The notes under the pieces were generated by a model that worked only from the letters and a program-made list of their open reading frames with translations, searched no databases and had not been told where the DNA came from. This document shows, piece by piece, positions 29,239-36,715 of a stretch of DNA of 64,000 nt. Source of the DNA: Cupriavidus pauculus (GTDB taxonomy: Bacteria > Pseudomonadota > Gammaproteobacteria > Burkholderiales > Burkholderiaceae); the NCBI RefSeq assembly GCF_008801835.1, contig NZ_VZOW01000012.1, forward strand, positions 84,462 to 148,461, given 5' to 3'. The translations under genes were made by a program, and so were the position numbers. How positions within the stretch are numbered: the stretch's first letter is position 1; each line of letters begins with the position of its first letter.

Positions 29239-29925
29239 TTGCTGCGTACCGCGTTTCGCCTTCCTCCTGTTCCGTGCCGACTCGCCCGACCGGCCTTTGC
29301 GGCGGCGCTGGTTGTCGTGCTCGCCACGCCTTACCCAGGCGCCGTGTGCGCGGCGCCGACATCCGTAGCGACGCCGGCGGCCCCTGGCGCGCTGGCCTCC
29401 GTGGCCCCGCCAACGGCCGGCGCGCCGCCCGCGTCCCCGGCGTCCCCGGCGTCCCCGGCGTCCCCGGCGTCCCCTTCTCGCCCGGAATTGGTCGCGCGCG
29501 TGGTCATGAGCCTGCTCAGCTATGCAAGGTGGCCGAACGAGCGCGAATCGCTGCGCCTGTGCATCGACAACAGCGCCCGCTTTGCCGGCAAATTGATGGA
29601 AGGCGGCACGCTGTCGACCGGACGGCTGGTGGAAACACAGCGCGTGGACATGCTGGCCGACCCGATGCCCGCCGATTGCGACGCGCTGTACCTTGGCCCG
29701 ATGACCGAGGCGCGCCGCAAGAAGCTGCTTGCCGACTTCGTTGGCCGGCCCGTGATGGTGATCGCGGAGGAAGACTTCGAATGCGAGGGCGGTAGCATGT
29801 TCTGCCTCAATATTCGCGAAAACCAGGTGTCGTTTCGCATCAATCTCGATGCCATCGCGCGCAGCGGCATTCACGTCCACCCCGGCGTATTGCAACTGGG
29901 ACGCCGCAAGGCGCAGGGCTCATGA
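29239..29925 (+). CDS. yfiR: periplasmic YfiR-like inhibitor of diguanylate cyclase
   Basis: The 228-residue protein has an N-terminal signal (about 1-38), a low-complexity Ala-Ser-Pro linker and a YfiR (DUF4154) domain from about residue 85: VARVVMSLLSYARWPN, CIDNSARFAGKL, FVGRPVMVIAEEDFECEGGSM and LNIRENQVSFRINLDAIARSG. In Pseudomonas YfiR binds the periplasmic part of YfiN and holds it inactive. The order yfiR-yfiN-yfiB, with a 4-bp overlap to yfiN, supports the assignment. No ATG fits; TTG at 29239 is used and the exact start is uncertain. Confidence 0.85.
   Translation: MLRTAFRLPPVPCRLARPAFAAALVVVLATPYPGAVCAAPTSVATPAAPGALASVAPPTAGAPPASPASPASPASPASPSRPELVARVVMSLLSYARWPNERESLRLCIDNSARFAGKLMEGGTLSTGRLVETQRVDMLADPMPADCDALYLGPMTEARRKKLLADFVGRPVMVIAEEDFECEGGSMFCLNIRENQVSFRINLDAIARSGIHVHPGVLQLGRRKAQGS
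29431..29474 (+). repeat. 9-bp tandem repeat inside yfiR
   Basis: GCGTCCCCG is repeated almost five times in a row (29431-29474), encoding Ala-Ser-Pro units in the linker between the signal peptide and the YfiR domain. As each unit is three codons, changes in copy number would lengthen or shorten the linker without shifting the frame. Confidence 0.9.
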
Positions 29926-31202
29926 ATCTGCGCGGCCGCCCACCCTCCCCGCTCCAGACTGCCCAGCCCCGGCCGACGCTGTACGGCACGCTGCGCCGCA
30001 TCCATCTGAGCGTGGCTTTGATTGCGGTGCTCACGGCCGGGCTGTCTCTTACGGCGCTCGGCCTGACCGCGCTGCGCGCCTACGCCGATCACAACCTGCG
30101 ACTGGTGGCGCGCTCGATCGCCTATACCGTCGAGGCCCCGGTGGTGTTCGGCGACAAAGCGGCCGCGGCCGACACGCTTTCCGTCATCGCTGCGGTGGAA
30201 GACGTGGCGGCGGTGACGGTTTTCGATCGCGATCGCCAGCAACTGGCGGCGTGGCAGCGCTCCGGCCAGGACCGCTTCCCGGGGTGGCGCCGGCTGGCGG
30301 GGGAACTGCTGAGCTCCGGCGAAGTAGAAATGCCGGTCGTCCATCAATCGCAACAGGTGGGTAGCGTCCGCGTGGTCGGGGATCCGGTCGCGCTGCTACA
30401 TTTCCTGCTGCAAGGCACGCTAGGGCTGATTGCCTGCCTGTTGCTGACTGCCATCGGCGCCCACTACATGTCCAGCCGCATGCTCGTCGACATCGTCGAT
30501 CCGCTGCGCAACCTGATGCGCGTGGCACACGCGGTGCGATCCGAACGCGCGTTCGGCCAGCGCATGCCGCCGGCGCGTATCGAAGAACTCAATGCGTTGT
30601 CGGAGGACTTCAACGTCCTGCTGAACGAACTGGAAGCGTGGCAGAACCAGTTGCAGCACGAGAATCGCTCGCTGGCGCACCGCGCCACGCACGACAGCCT
30701 GACAGGCTTGCTGAACCGCGCCGCCTTCACCGACGCACTGGACCTGGCCGTGCGCACGGCGGCGGCGCGCAACCAGTATGTCGCGCTGCTGTATCTCGAC
30801 AGTGACGATTTCAAGGGGATCAACGACCGCCACGGGCACGCGGCGGGCGACGCGGTGCTGTTCGGCATTGCACAGCGCATCCGTACCTGTGTGCGCGACA
30901 CCGACAGCGTCGCGCGGCTGGGCGGCGATGAATTCGCCGTGCTGGTTGGCGCGCTACGGCTGCCCGACGACGCCGTGCGGATTGCCGAGGGCATTCTGGA
31001 CGCCATGAATGTGCCACTGAAACTGCCGGACGGCACCGCCATCATCGCGCCGCTGTCGATCGGCATCGCCATATTCCCGCTGCACGCGCGCAGCGGCTCA
31101 GGTTTGATGCATGCCGCCGATGCCGCCATGTACGGCGCGAAACGCCAATCCGGCGCCACCTGGCGCAGCGCCGAAACCGCCCCGCCGGAACCGCATGTCT
31201 GA
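29922..31202 (+). CDS. yfiN: membrane diguanylate cyclase YfiN-like
   Basis: The 426-residue protein has an N-terminal membrane helix (about 30-52), a small periplasmic domain of the CHASE8 type (about 55-150), a second helix (about 160-185), a HAMP linker and a GGDEF domain with intact RLGGDEF near 331. It makes c-di-GMP when not restrained by YfiR. The ATG overlaps the yfiR stop by 4 bp and yfiB follows after 21 bp, so the three form one operon. Its product could feed the cellulose synthase encoded 2 kb downstream. Confidence 0.88.
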   Translation: MNLRGRPPSPLQTAQPRPTLYGTLRRIHLSVALIAVLTAGLSLTALGLTALRAYADHNLRLVARSIAYTVEAPVVFGDKAAAADTLSVIAAVEDVAAVTVFDRDRQQLAAWQRSGQDRFPGWRRLAGELLSSGEVEMPVVHQSQQVGSVRVVGDPVALLHFLLQGTLGLIACLLLTAIGAHYMSSRMLVDIVDPLRNLMRVAHAVRSERAFGQRMPPARIEELNALSEDFNVLLNELEAWQNQLQHENRSLAHRATHDSLTGLLNRAAFTDALDLAVRTAAARNQYVALLYLDSDDFKGINDRHGHAAGDAVLFGIAQRIRTCVRDTDSVARLGGDEFAVLVGALRLPDDAVRIAEGILDAMNVPLKLPDGTAIIAPLSIGIAIFPLHARSGSGLMHAADAAMYGAKRQSGATWRSAETAPPEPHV

Positions 31203-31223
31203 ACGCCACACCGATCGAACACC

Positions 31224-31733
31224 ATGACGAAGCACCGCATCACCCGCCGCCTCTTTATCGCCTGCACCTTCGGCGCCACATTGGCGCTGACCGGTTGCGC
31301 CAGCGCGCCCGAACCCGCGCGCGAGAAACTCACGCCCGCGCAGGTCGCGTTGCTCAAGGACGAAGGGTTCAAACTGACCGACAACGGCTGGGAGCTTGGC
31401 CTGCCGGACAAGCTGCTGTTCGGTTTTGACGAGGACATCATCACGCCGGATCGGGAAAGCGCATTGCTGCGGCTGGGGCGCGCGCTGCACGACGCAGGCA
31501 TCGAAGCGCTGCGCATCGACGGACACACCGACGATTCGGGCAGCGCCGACTACAACCAGCAGTTGTCCGTACGGCGCGCCGAAGCCGTGGCGCGCGTGAT
31601 GGCCTCATGCGGATTTGGCCGCGATCACCTGCAGGTGCGCGGCATGGGCAAGTCGCGTCCGATTGCCGACAACCGCACTGCCGCGGGACGTGCCGAAAAC
31701 CGCCGCGTGGCGATCATCGTCACCATCGACTGA
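31224..31733 (+). CDS. yfiB: OmpA-family lipoprotein YfiB-like
   Basis: The 169-residue protein has a lipoprotein signal with lipobox ALTGC at about 22-26 and an OmpA-like peptidoglycan-binding domain (LLFGFDEDIITPDRES, IDGHTDDSGSADYNQQLSVR, VRGMGKSRPIADNRTAAGR). In Pseudomonas, YfiB sits in the outer membrane and sequesters YfiR under envelope stress, releasing YfiN. It closes the yfiRNB operon. Confidence 0.87.
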   Translation: MTKHRITRRLFIACTFGATLALTGCASAPEPAREKLTPAQVALLKDEGFKLTDNGWELGLPDKLLFGFDEDIITPDRESALLRLGRALHDAGIEALRIDGHTDDSGSADYNQQLSVRRAEAVARVMASCGFGRDHLQVRGMGKSRPIADNRTAAGRAENRRVAIIVTID

Positions 31734-31776
31734 CACTGGCGGATCTTGCTGGCGGACCTTGCGGGCCGCCCCGGAC

Positions 31777-32052
31777 TCAGTCTCCGAACGGATTCGGCAC
31801 CTTGCCGACGGTGTCCTCGACCAGATCGAATTCGTCGCGCACATCGTCCACCACCGCGCGAATCGCCGCTTCATAGCCGCGCGCGTTGCCAAAGCGCAGC
31901 ATGTCCCAGTTTCGCCCGCGCGCGTCGCGCTCGTGTGGCGTAGGGTCCGGAACCTGCACGCGCGCGCCATCGTTGACGATCTCGTCGATCTCCTGAATGC
32001 GTCGGCTCACCTCTTCCTTGATGACGCGCCGGCTGCGTTCGCGCTTGGACAT
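31777..32052 (-). CDS. small hypothetical protein (91 aa)
   Basis: The product begins MSKRERSRRVIKEEVSRRIQ, is highly charged and probably helical in its first half, and ends NPFGD. GGAGG lies 7-8 bases before the chosen ATG, which favours it over a start 12 codons upstream. No family recognised. It is convergent with yfiB. Confidence 0.6.
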   Translation of the reverse strand: MSKRERSRRVIKEEVSRRIQEIDEIVNDGARVQVPDPTPHERDARGRNWDMLRFGNARGYEAAIRAVVDDVRDEFDLVEDTVGKVPNPFGD

Positions 32053-32124
32053 GTGAGAGCCTCCAGTCGGTGGTTCGTCCGCGGCCATGCTAGCACGCAG
32101 CCGCCGACTTGGCGGCGGGTCGCC

Positions 32125-32973
32125 TTAGAGCGCGGCCTTGGCTGCCTGATACGCCGCATAGAGCCGCTGGAACACCGGGCCGGGCGTGCCAGTGCCGATG
32201 GTCTGGCCGTCGATCGACACCACCGGCAGCAGCTCCTTGCTGGCCGACGAAATCATCACTTCGTCGGCGCCGAACACTTCATCGCGGGCGATGCGGCGCG
32301 CTTCGATCGAAATGTCCATCGCCTGGCACAGCTCTTCCATCAGGCCGTAGCGGATGCCTTCAAGAATCAGGTTGTCCTTGGGCGGCGCGCAAACGCGGCC
32401 GTGCTTGACGATCCACACATTGGACGACGACGCTTCGGTCAGATATCCATCGCGGAACTGGATGGCCTCGGTGACGCCTGCCTCGGCCGCGACTTGCGCG
32501 GCCAGCACGTTGCCCAGAAGCGAAGTCGACTTGATCTGGCAGTTGAGCCAGCGGCGGTCTTCCATCGTCACGCAGGCCACGCCCTGCTCGACCGACGCGG
32601 CCGGCGGCAGCGCCATCGCGTTGGTCATGATCAGCACGGTGGGCGTGACGTCCTTCGGGAAAGCGTGCGCGCGCTTGGCCACCCCTCTCGTCACCTGCAT
32701 ATAGATCATCTGGTCGGCCAAGCCGTTGGCCTTGACCACACTGTCGATCCGGGCGAGCCATTCCGCCTCGGTATAAGGGTTGGGGATGCCGATCGACGCC
32801 AGGCTGCGCGCCAGGCGCGCCAAATGCTGCGCGCCGCGGAACGGCTTGCCGTTGTACAACGGAATCACCTCGTAGATGCCGTCGCCGAAGATGAATCCGC
32901 GGTCCAGCACAGGGACACGGGCCTCGGAAAGCGGCAACAGTTCGCCATTCAGAAAGACGACGGGTTCGGACAT
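32125..32973 (-). CDS. D-amino-acid aminotransferase (class IV PLP enzyme)
   Basis: The 282-residue protein is a fold-type IV transaminase, with features GFIFGDGIYEVIPLYNGKPF (residues about 25-45), the PLP lysine in LNCQIKSTSLLGNVLA and the cofactor loop YLTEASSSNVWIV. It is closest in pattern to D-alanine/D-amino-acid transaminases (Dat), which interconvert D-alanine and 2-oxoglutarate with D-glutamate and pyruvate; branched-chain and aminodeoxychorismate enzymes of the same fold are less likely. The start at 32973 gives the family N-terminus; eight upstream codons are excluded. Beta-proteobacteria often carry it before lipB, but here it borders the cellulose locus. Confidence 0.82.
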   Translation of the reverse strand: MSEPVVFLNGELLPLSEARVPVLDRGFIFGDGIYEVIPLYNGKPFRGAQHLARLARSLASIGIPNPYTEAEWLARIDSVVKANGLADQMIYMQVTRGVAKRAHAFPKDVTPTVLIMTNAMALPPAASVEQGVACVTMEDRRWLNCQIKSTSLLGNVLAAQVAAEAGVTEAIQFRDGYLTEASSSNVWIVKHGRVCAPPKDNLILEGIRYGLMEELCQAMDISIEARRIARDEVFGADEVMISSASKELLPVVSIDGQTIGTGTPGPVFQRLYAAYQAAKAAL

Positions 32974-33258
32974 GACGGCTCTTATGGGAATGAACAATGC
33001 CCGGATTCTTCCACGTGGCCGGTGTGTACTTTATGCAAAGTTGGCATGCCGAGGGCCAAATTTACGGGCCATGCCGTGAGTGGCGCGTTATGCAAGTCAA
33101 TTCTTTTAAGGGCTGCCACGCGTATGAATTGAATTTTTCTTAATTCACGGAATTCTTCCCGGATGCCTTGCTGCGCGCGGAAATCAGCGTGCTATATTTG
33201 TCACGCAGTATTTTCCACACGCAAAATCTGCTGCGTGATCTTCACAGGGCGTGCCGAT
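32974..33258. promoter_or_regulatory. intergenic region upstream of the cellulose locus
   Basis: This 285-bp region lies between divergent genes and must contain the promoter of the bcs operon. It includes an unusually AT-rich tract with an inverted repeat TGAATT (33125-33130) / AATTCA (33142-33147), 11 bp apart, a plausible regulator site. No confident -10/-35 pair could be assigned. Confidence 0.4.
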
Positions 33259-35538
33259 ATGACCGAACGTGTGTCTGGCCTTCGACGCATTTTCCATCAG
33301 ATGGCCTTGCTGTTTCTGGTCATTGTCCCCTTCGTCGTTCCGCAAGGGTCTGCCGCGCAGGCCATCGCACCGGCCAGCGCCTCCGACGCGGCCGCACCGC
33401 CGCCCGGACGCGCACAGGTGCTGACCTTCGCACAGATGGGCGCGAACTACACGATTCCGCTGCGCGGCATCGATCCGGAGCGCACGGTCAACGTCGGCGT
33501 CCGTCTCGACGAGGTGGTGACCGCGGCCCGGCTCAAGCTCGTATTCACCTATTCGCCGTCGCTCGTCTATCCGCTGTCGCACCTGAAGATCCGCATCAAC
33601 GACGAGGTGGTGGCCACGCTGCCGCTCGACCAGGAGCACGCAGGCCAGCAGATCTCGCGCGAGATCGACATCGATCCCCGCTACTTCACCGACTTCAATC
33701 GCATCAACGTGCAGATGATCGCGCACTACACGCTCGATCATTGCGAAGATCCCTATCACTCGAGCCTGTGGGCCGACATCAGCCCCACCAGTACGCTCAC
33801 GCTGACCAAGTCCACGGTTACGTTGCCGGACAATCTCGCACTGTTGCCGGCGCCGTTCTTCGACCGTCGTGACAACCGGCGCGTCACGGTGCCATTCGTG
33901 CTGCCCGCCAATGCCGATCCGGTGACGCTGCGCGCCGCTGGTGTGGTGGCGTCGTGGCTCGGGGCGCTGGCAAGTTATCGTGAACTGCGCTTCCCGGTTA
34001 CGCGCAGCGCGCCGGCCGACGCGCATGCGATTGCGCTGGTGCTGCCCAACGCGCAGCCCGATGGCGTCCATCTCGACAAGATCGAAGGGCCCACGGTCAT
34101 GGTCATGCCGAACCCGGCCGATCCCACGCGCAAACTGCTGGTGCTGGCGGGGCGCACCCCACAGGAACTCGAAGTCGCCGCCAATGCGGTCGTGCTTGGC
34201 AAGGCCGGTCTGGCCGGATCGACCGCCGCCGTCAAGTCGGTCGATCTCGGCAAGCCGCGCCGCCCGTATGACGCGCCGGCGTGGGCGCCATCGGATCGCC
34301 CCGTGCTGTTCAAGGAACTGGTCACCGATCCGCAGCAGCTGCAGGTGTCGGGCGCTAATCCCGATGCCATCCGCGTGAACATGCGCGTGCCGGCCGACCT
34401 GTTCGGCTGGAACGATCGTGCGGTGCCGCTCAGCGTCAAGTATCGCTATACGGCGCCGTCCACGTATAACGATTCGACACTCAGCGTCGATGTCAACGAC
34501 CAGTTGGTGCGGTCGTACCGCCTCAAGCCGCTGACCGTGCAGACCGACGAAAACTTGGTTAGCGTGCCGCTGCTGTCCGGCGGCAGCGCCACAGTCAGCA
34601 ACGAGATACTGATTCCGGCGTTCCGGGTCGGCAGCAACAACCAGATGCAGTTCCGCTTTCATATCGATTCGCAAAAGACCGGCTTATGCTCGTCGTCCGC
34701 GGCCAATGTCGGACGGGCCGCCATCGATCCCGATTCGTCGATCGATTTCAGCGGATTCCTGCACTATGCCGCGCTGCCGAATCTCGCGTTCTTCGCCAAC
34801 AGCGGCTACCCGTTCACACGCCTGGCCGACCTGGCCGACACCGCGGTCGTGATGCCCGATGCGCCGACGGCCATCGACGAGGAAGCGCTGCTGACCGTGC
34901 TCGGCCATATGGGCAAGTGGTCGGGCCTGCCTGCGCTGCGCGTCGCCGTCACGCCGGCCAAGGCGATCGAATCGGTCAAGGATCGCAACCTGGTGATCGT
35001 CGGCACCGGCAGCGCAGCGCAGGTGCTGCACGGCTGGGGCAAGTCGCTGCCGCTGCTGATCGAGCGCGGCAAGACCGAGATCGCGTTGCGCGACCAGCGC
35101 ACGCATGCGTGGTCGGACTGGCTCAGCGGCATCGAGGCCGAGAACATCTCGCCGGCCGGGCGCGCGATCCTCACGGCCAACGGGCCGCTGGCGGCGCTGA
35201 TCGGCTTCGAATCACCTTACGCCGCGCAACGCAGCGTGGTGGCCCTCACCGCATCGAGCGATGACCGCGTGCGCGACGTGCTCGACGTGCTCGAAGATCC
35301 CGGCAAGGTGGCGCAGATCCGTGGCGATCTCACCGTGATCCGGCAGCGCGACCTGGAAGGTCTGCGGCTGGGCGAGACGTATTTCGTCGGCAATCTGCCG
35401 TGGTACGCATGGCTGTGGATCCGGCTGTCCGCGCATCCGGCGCTGCTGGCGATTGGCGGAATGCTGGCCGGCCTCCTGGTGGCGCTGACGCTGTTCTGGG
35501 CCCTGGGCCGGCTGGCAGCGCGCCGCAACGGAGGCTGA
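33259..35538 (+). CDS. bcsB: cellulose synthase periplasmic subunit BcsB
   Basis: The 759-residue protein guides the nascent glucan across the periplasm and activates BcsA through its C-terminal membrane anchor. Seen: signal peptide (about 13-35, ALLFLVIVPFVVPQGSAAQA), the carbohydrate-binding and flavodoxin-like repeats typical of BcsB (SLVYPLSHLKIRINDEVVAT, HSSLWADISPTSTLTL, SSIDFSGFLHYAALPNLAFF) and a C-terminal transmembrane helix (LAIGGMLAGLLVALTLFWAL). It is the first gene of the locus, unlike the usual bcsA-bcsB order. The start at 33259 is taken because the signal peptide follows it. bcsZ begins 1 bp after the stop. Confidence 0.93.
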   Translation: MTERVSGLRRIFHQMALLFLVIVPFVVPQGSAAQAIAPASASDAAAPPPGRAQVLTFAQMGANYTIPLRGIDPERTVNVGVRLDEVVTAARLKLVFTYSPSLVYPLSHLKIRINDEVVATLPLDQEHAGQQISREIDIDPRYFTDFNRINVQMIAHYTLDHCEDPYHSSLWADISPTSTLTLTKSTVTLPDNLALLPAPFFDRRDNRRVTVPFVLPANADPVTLRAAGVVASWLGALASYRELRFPVTRSAPADAHAIALVLPNAQPDGVHLDKIEGPTVMVMPNPADPTRKLLVLAGRTPQELEVAANAVVLGKAGLAGSTAAVKSVDLGKPRRPYDAPAWAPSDRPVLFKELVTDPQQLQVSGANPDAIRVNMRVPADLFGWNDRAVPLSVKYRYTAPSTYNDSTLSVDVNDQLVRSYRLKPLTVQTDENLVSVPLLSGGSATVSNEILIPAFRVGSNNQMQFRFHIDSQKTGLCSSSAANVGRAAIDPDSSIDFSGFLHYAALPNLAFFANSGYPFTRLADLADTAVVMPDAPTAIDEEALLTVLGHMGKWSGLPALRVAVTPAKAIESVKDRNLVIVGTGSAAQVLHGWGKSLPLLIERGKTEIALRDQRTHAWSDWLSGIEAENISPAGRAILTANGPLAALIGFESPYAAQRSVVALTASSDDRVRDVLDVLEDPGKVAQIRGDLTVIRQRDLEGLRLGETYFVGNLPWYAWLWIRLSAHPALLAIGGMLAGLLVALTLFWALGRLAARRNGG

Positions 35539-35539
35539 C

Positions 35540-36715
35540 ATGTTGCGGGCAAGGGTCTGGCTGGTGCGTGCGTCGATGCGCGGCGCGCTGGCGTGCTGGT
35601 TGGCTGGCGTCGCGCTGACCAGCGCCGCCGCCACGTGTCCATGGCCGGACTGGGACGCCTTCCGCCGCAACACCATCAGCCAGGATGGCCGCGTGATCGA
35701 CGCCAGCACCGATCAGCAAGTGACCGTCTCCGAGGGGCAGGCCTACGGCCTGTTCTTCGCGCTGGTCGCCAATGACCGCGCCACGTTCGACAGGCTGCTG
35801 GCATGGACGGAAAACAATCTCGCGCAGGGCGACCTGATCGCCCATTTGCCTGCGTGGATCTGGGGCAAGCGGACCGAAGGCGAACAGGCCGGCACATGGG
35901 GCGTGATCGACCGCAATCCCGCATCCGATGCCGATGTGTGGATCGCCTATACGTTGCTGGAAGCGGGCCGCCTCTGGAAGGAACGCCGCTACACTGCGCT
36001 TGGCACATTGATCGCGCGCCGCGTGCTGCGCGAGGAAACCGCCGTCCTGCCTGGGCTCGGCCGCACGCTGCTGCCCGGCCCCGTTGGCTTCCAGCCCGCG
36101 GCCGACGTCTGGCGCCTCAACCCCAGCTATGTGCCGCTTCCCGTGATGCGCCGTCTGGCAAAACTGCTCGGCGACGACAGCAACTGGAAGACACTGCTCG
36201 ACACCTCGGCGCGGCTGGTCGTCGACACGGCACCGCGCGGCTTCTCGCCCGACTGGGTCGAATATCGCAAGGGACGCGGCTTTTTCCCCGACACGCAGAC
36301 GCAGGCCGGCGGGTCCTACAACGCGATCCGCGTCTATCTGTGGGCCGGCATGATGGCCTCGGGCGACCCGCTGCGCACGCCGGTCCTGCAGGCGTTTCGG
36401 CCGATGGCCGATTACGTCCTGCAGCATGGCCACCCGCCCGAGCGCGTCGATACGCAGGCGGCAACCTTCGGACCCAACGCCGGCAACGCCGGATTCTCGG
36501 CCGCGGTCGCGCCGTATCTGGCGGCCATTGGCCAGACCGACGCGGCACGCGCGCAGGCGCAACGCACGCGCACGATGGCCGCGCAAGAGCCGCTCGGCTA
36601 CTACAGCCAGGTGCTGGCGCTCTTCGGCCTCGGCCATCTCGACCAACACTTCCGCTTCGAGGCGGACGGCACGCTGGTGCCGGCTTGGGAATCCACATGC
36701 CGCGCCGCGCGTTAG
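35540..36715 (+). CDS. bcsZ: GH8 endoglucanase BcsZ with altered catalytic base
   Basis: The 391-residue protein has a signal peptide and a GH8 (alpha/alpha)6 barrel that trims cellulose in the periplasm. The acid Glu is present (Glu65 in VSEGQAYG, equivalent to E. coli Glu55), as is the SDADVW segment. The base position is not: E. coli BcsZ has Asp243 in SYDAIRVYMW, while this protein reads SYNAIRVYLW with Asn261. GGAGG in the end of bcsB serves as its ribosome-binding site. It overlaps bcsC by 19 bp. Confidence 0.9.
   Translation: MLRARVWLVRASMRGALACWLAGVALTSAAATCPWPDWDAFRRNTISQDGRVIDASTDQQVTVSEGQAYGLFFALVANDRATFDRLLAWTENNLAQGDLIAHLPAWIWGKRTEGEQAGTWGVIDRNPASDADVWIAYTLLEAGRLWKERRYTALGTLIARRVLREETAVLPGLGRTLLPGPVGFQPAADVWRLNPSYVPLPVMRRLAKLLGDDSNWKTLLDTSARLVVDTAPRGFSPDWVEYRKGRGFFPDTQTQAGGSYNAIRVYLWAGMMASGDPLRTPVLQAFRPMADYVLQHGHPPERVDTQAATFGPNAGNAGFSAAVAPYLAAIGQTDAARAQAQRTRTMAAQEPLGYYSQVLALFGLGHLDQHFRFEADGTLVPAWESTCRAAR

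Noticed and set aside
29431..29474. possible CRISPR or minisatellite array
   Set aside because: Units are 9 bp, contiguous without spacers and in frame within yfiR; not a CRISPR.
35803..36696. upstream extension of the bcsC frame through bcsZ
   Set aside because: This part is only an out-of-frame reading of bcsZ; the signal peptide of BcsC begins at 36697.
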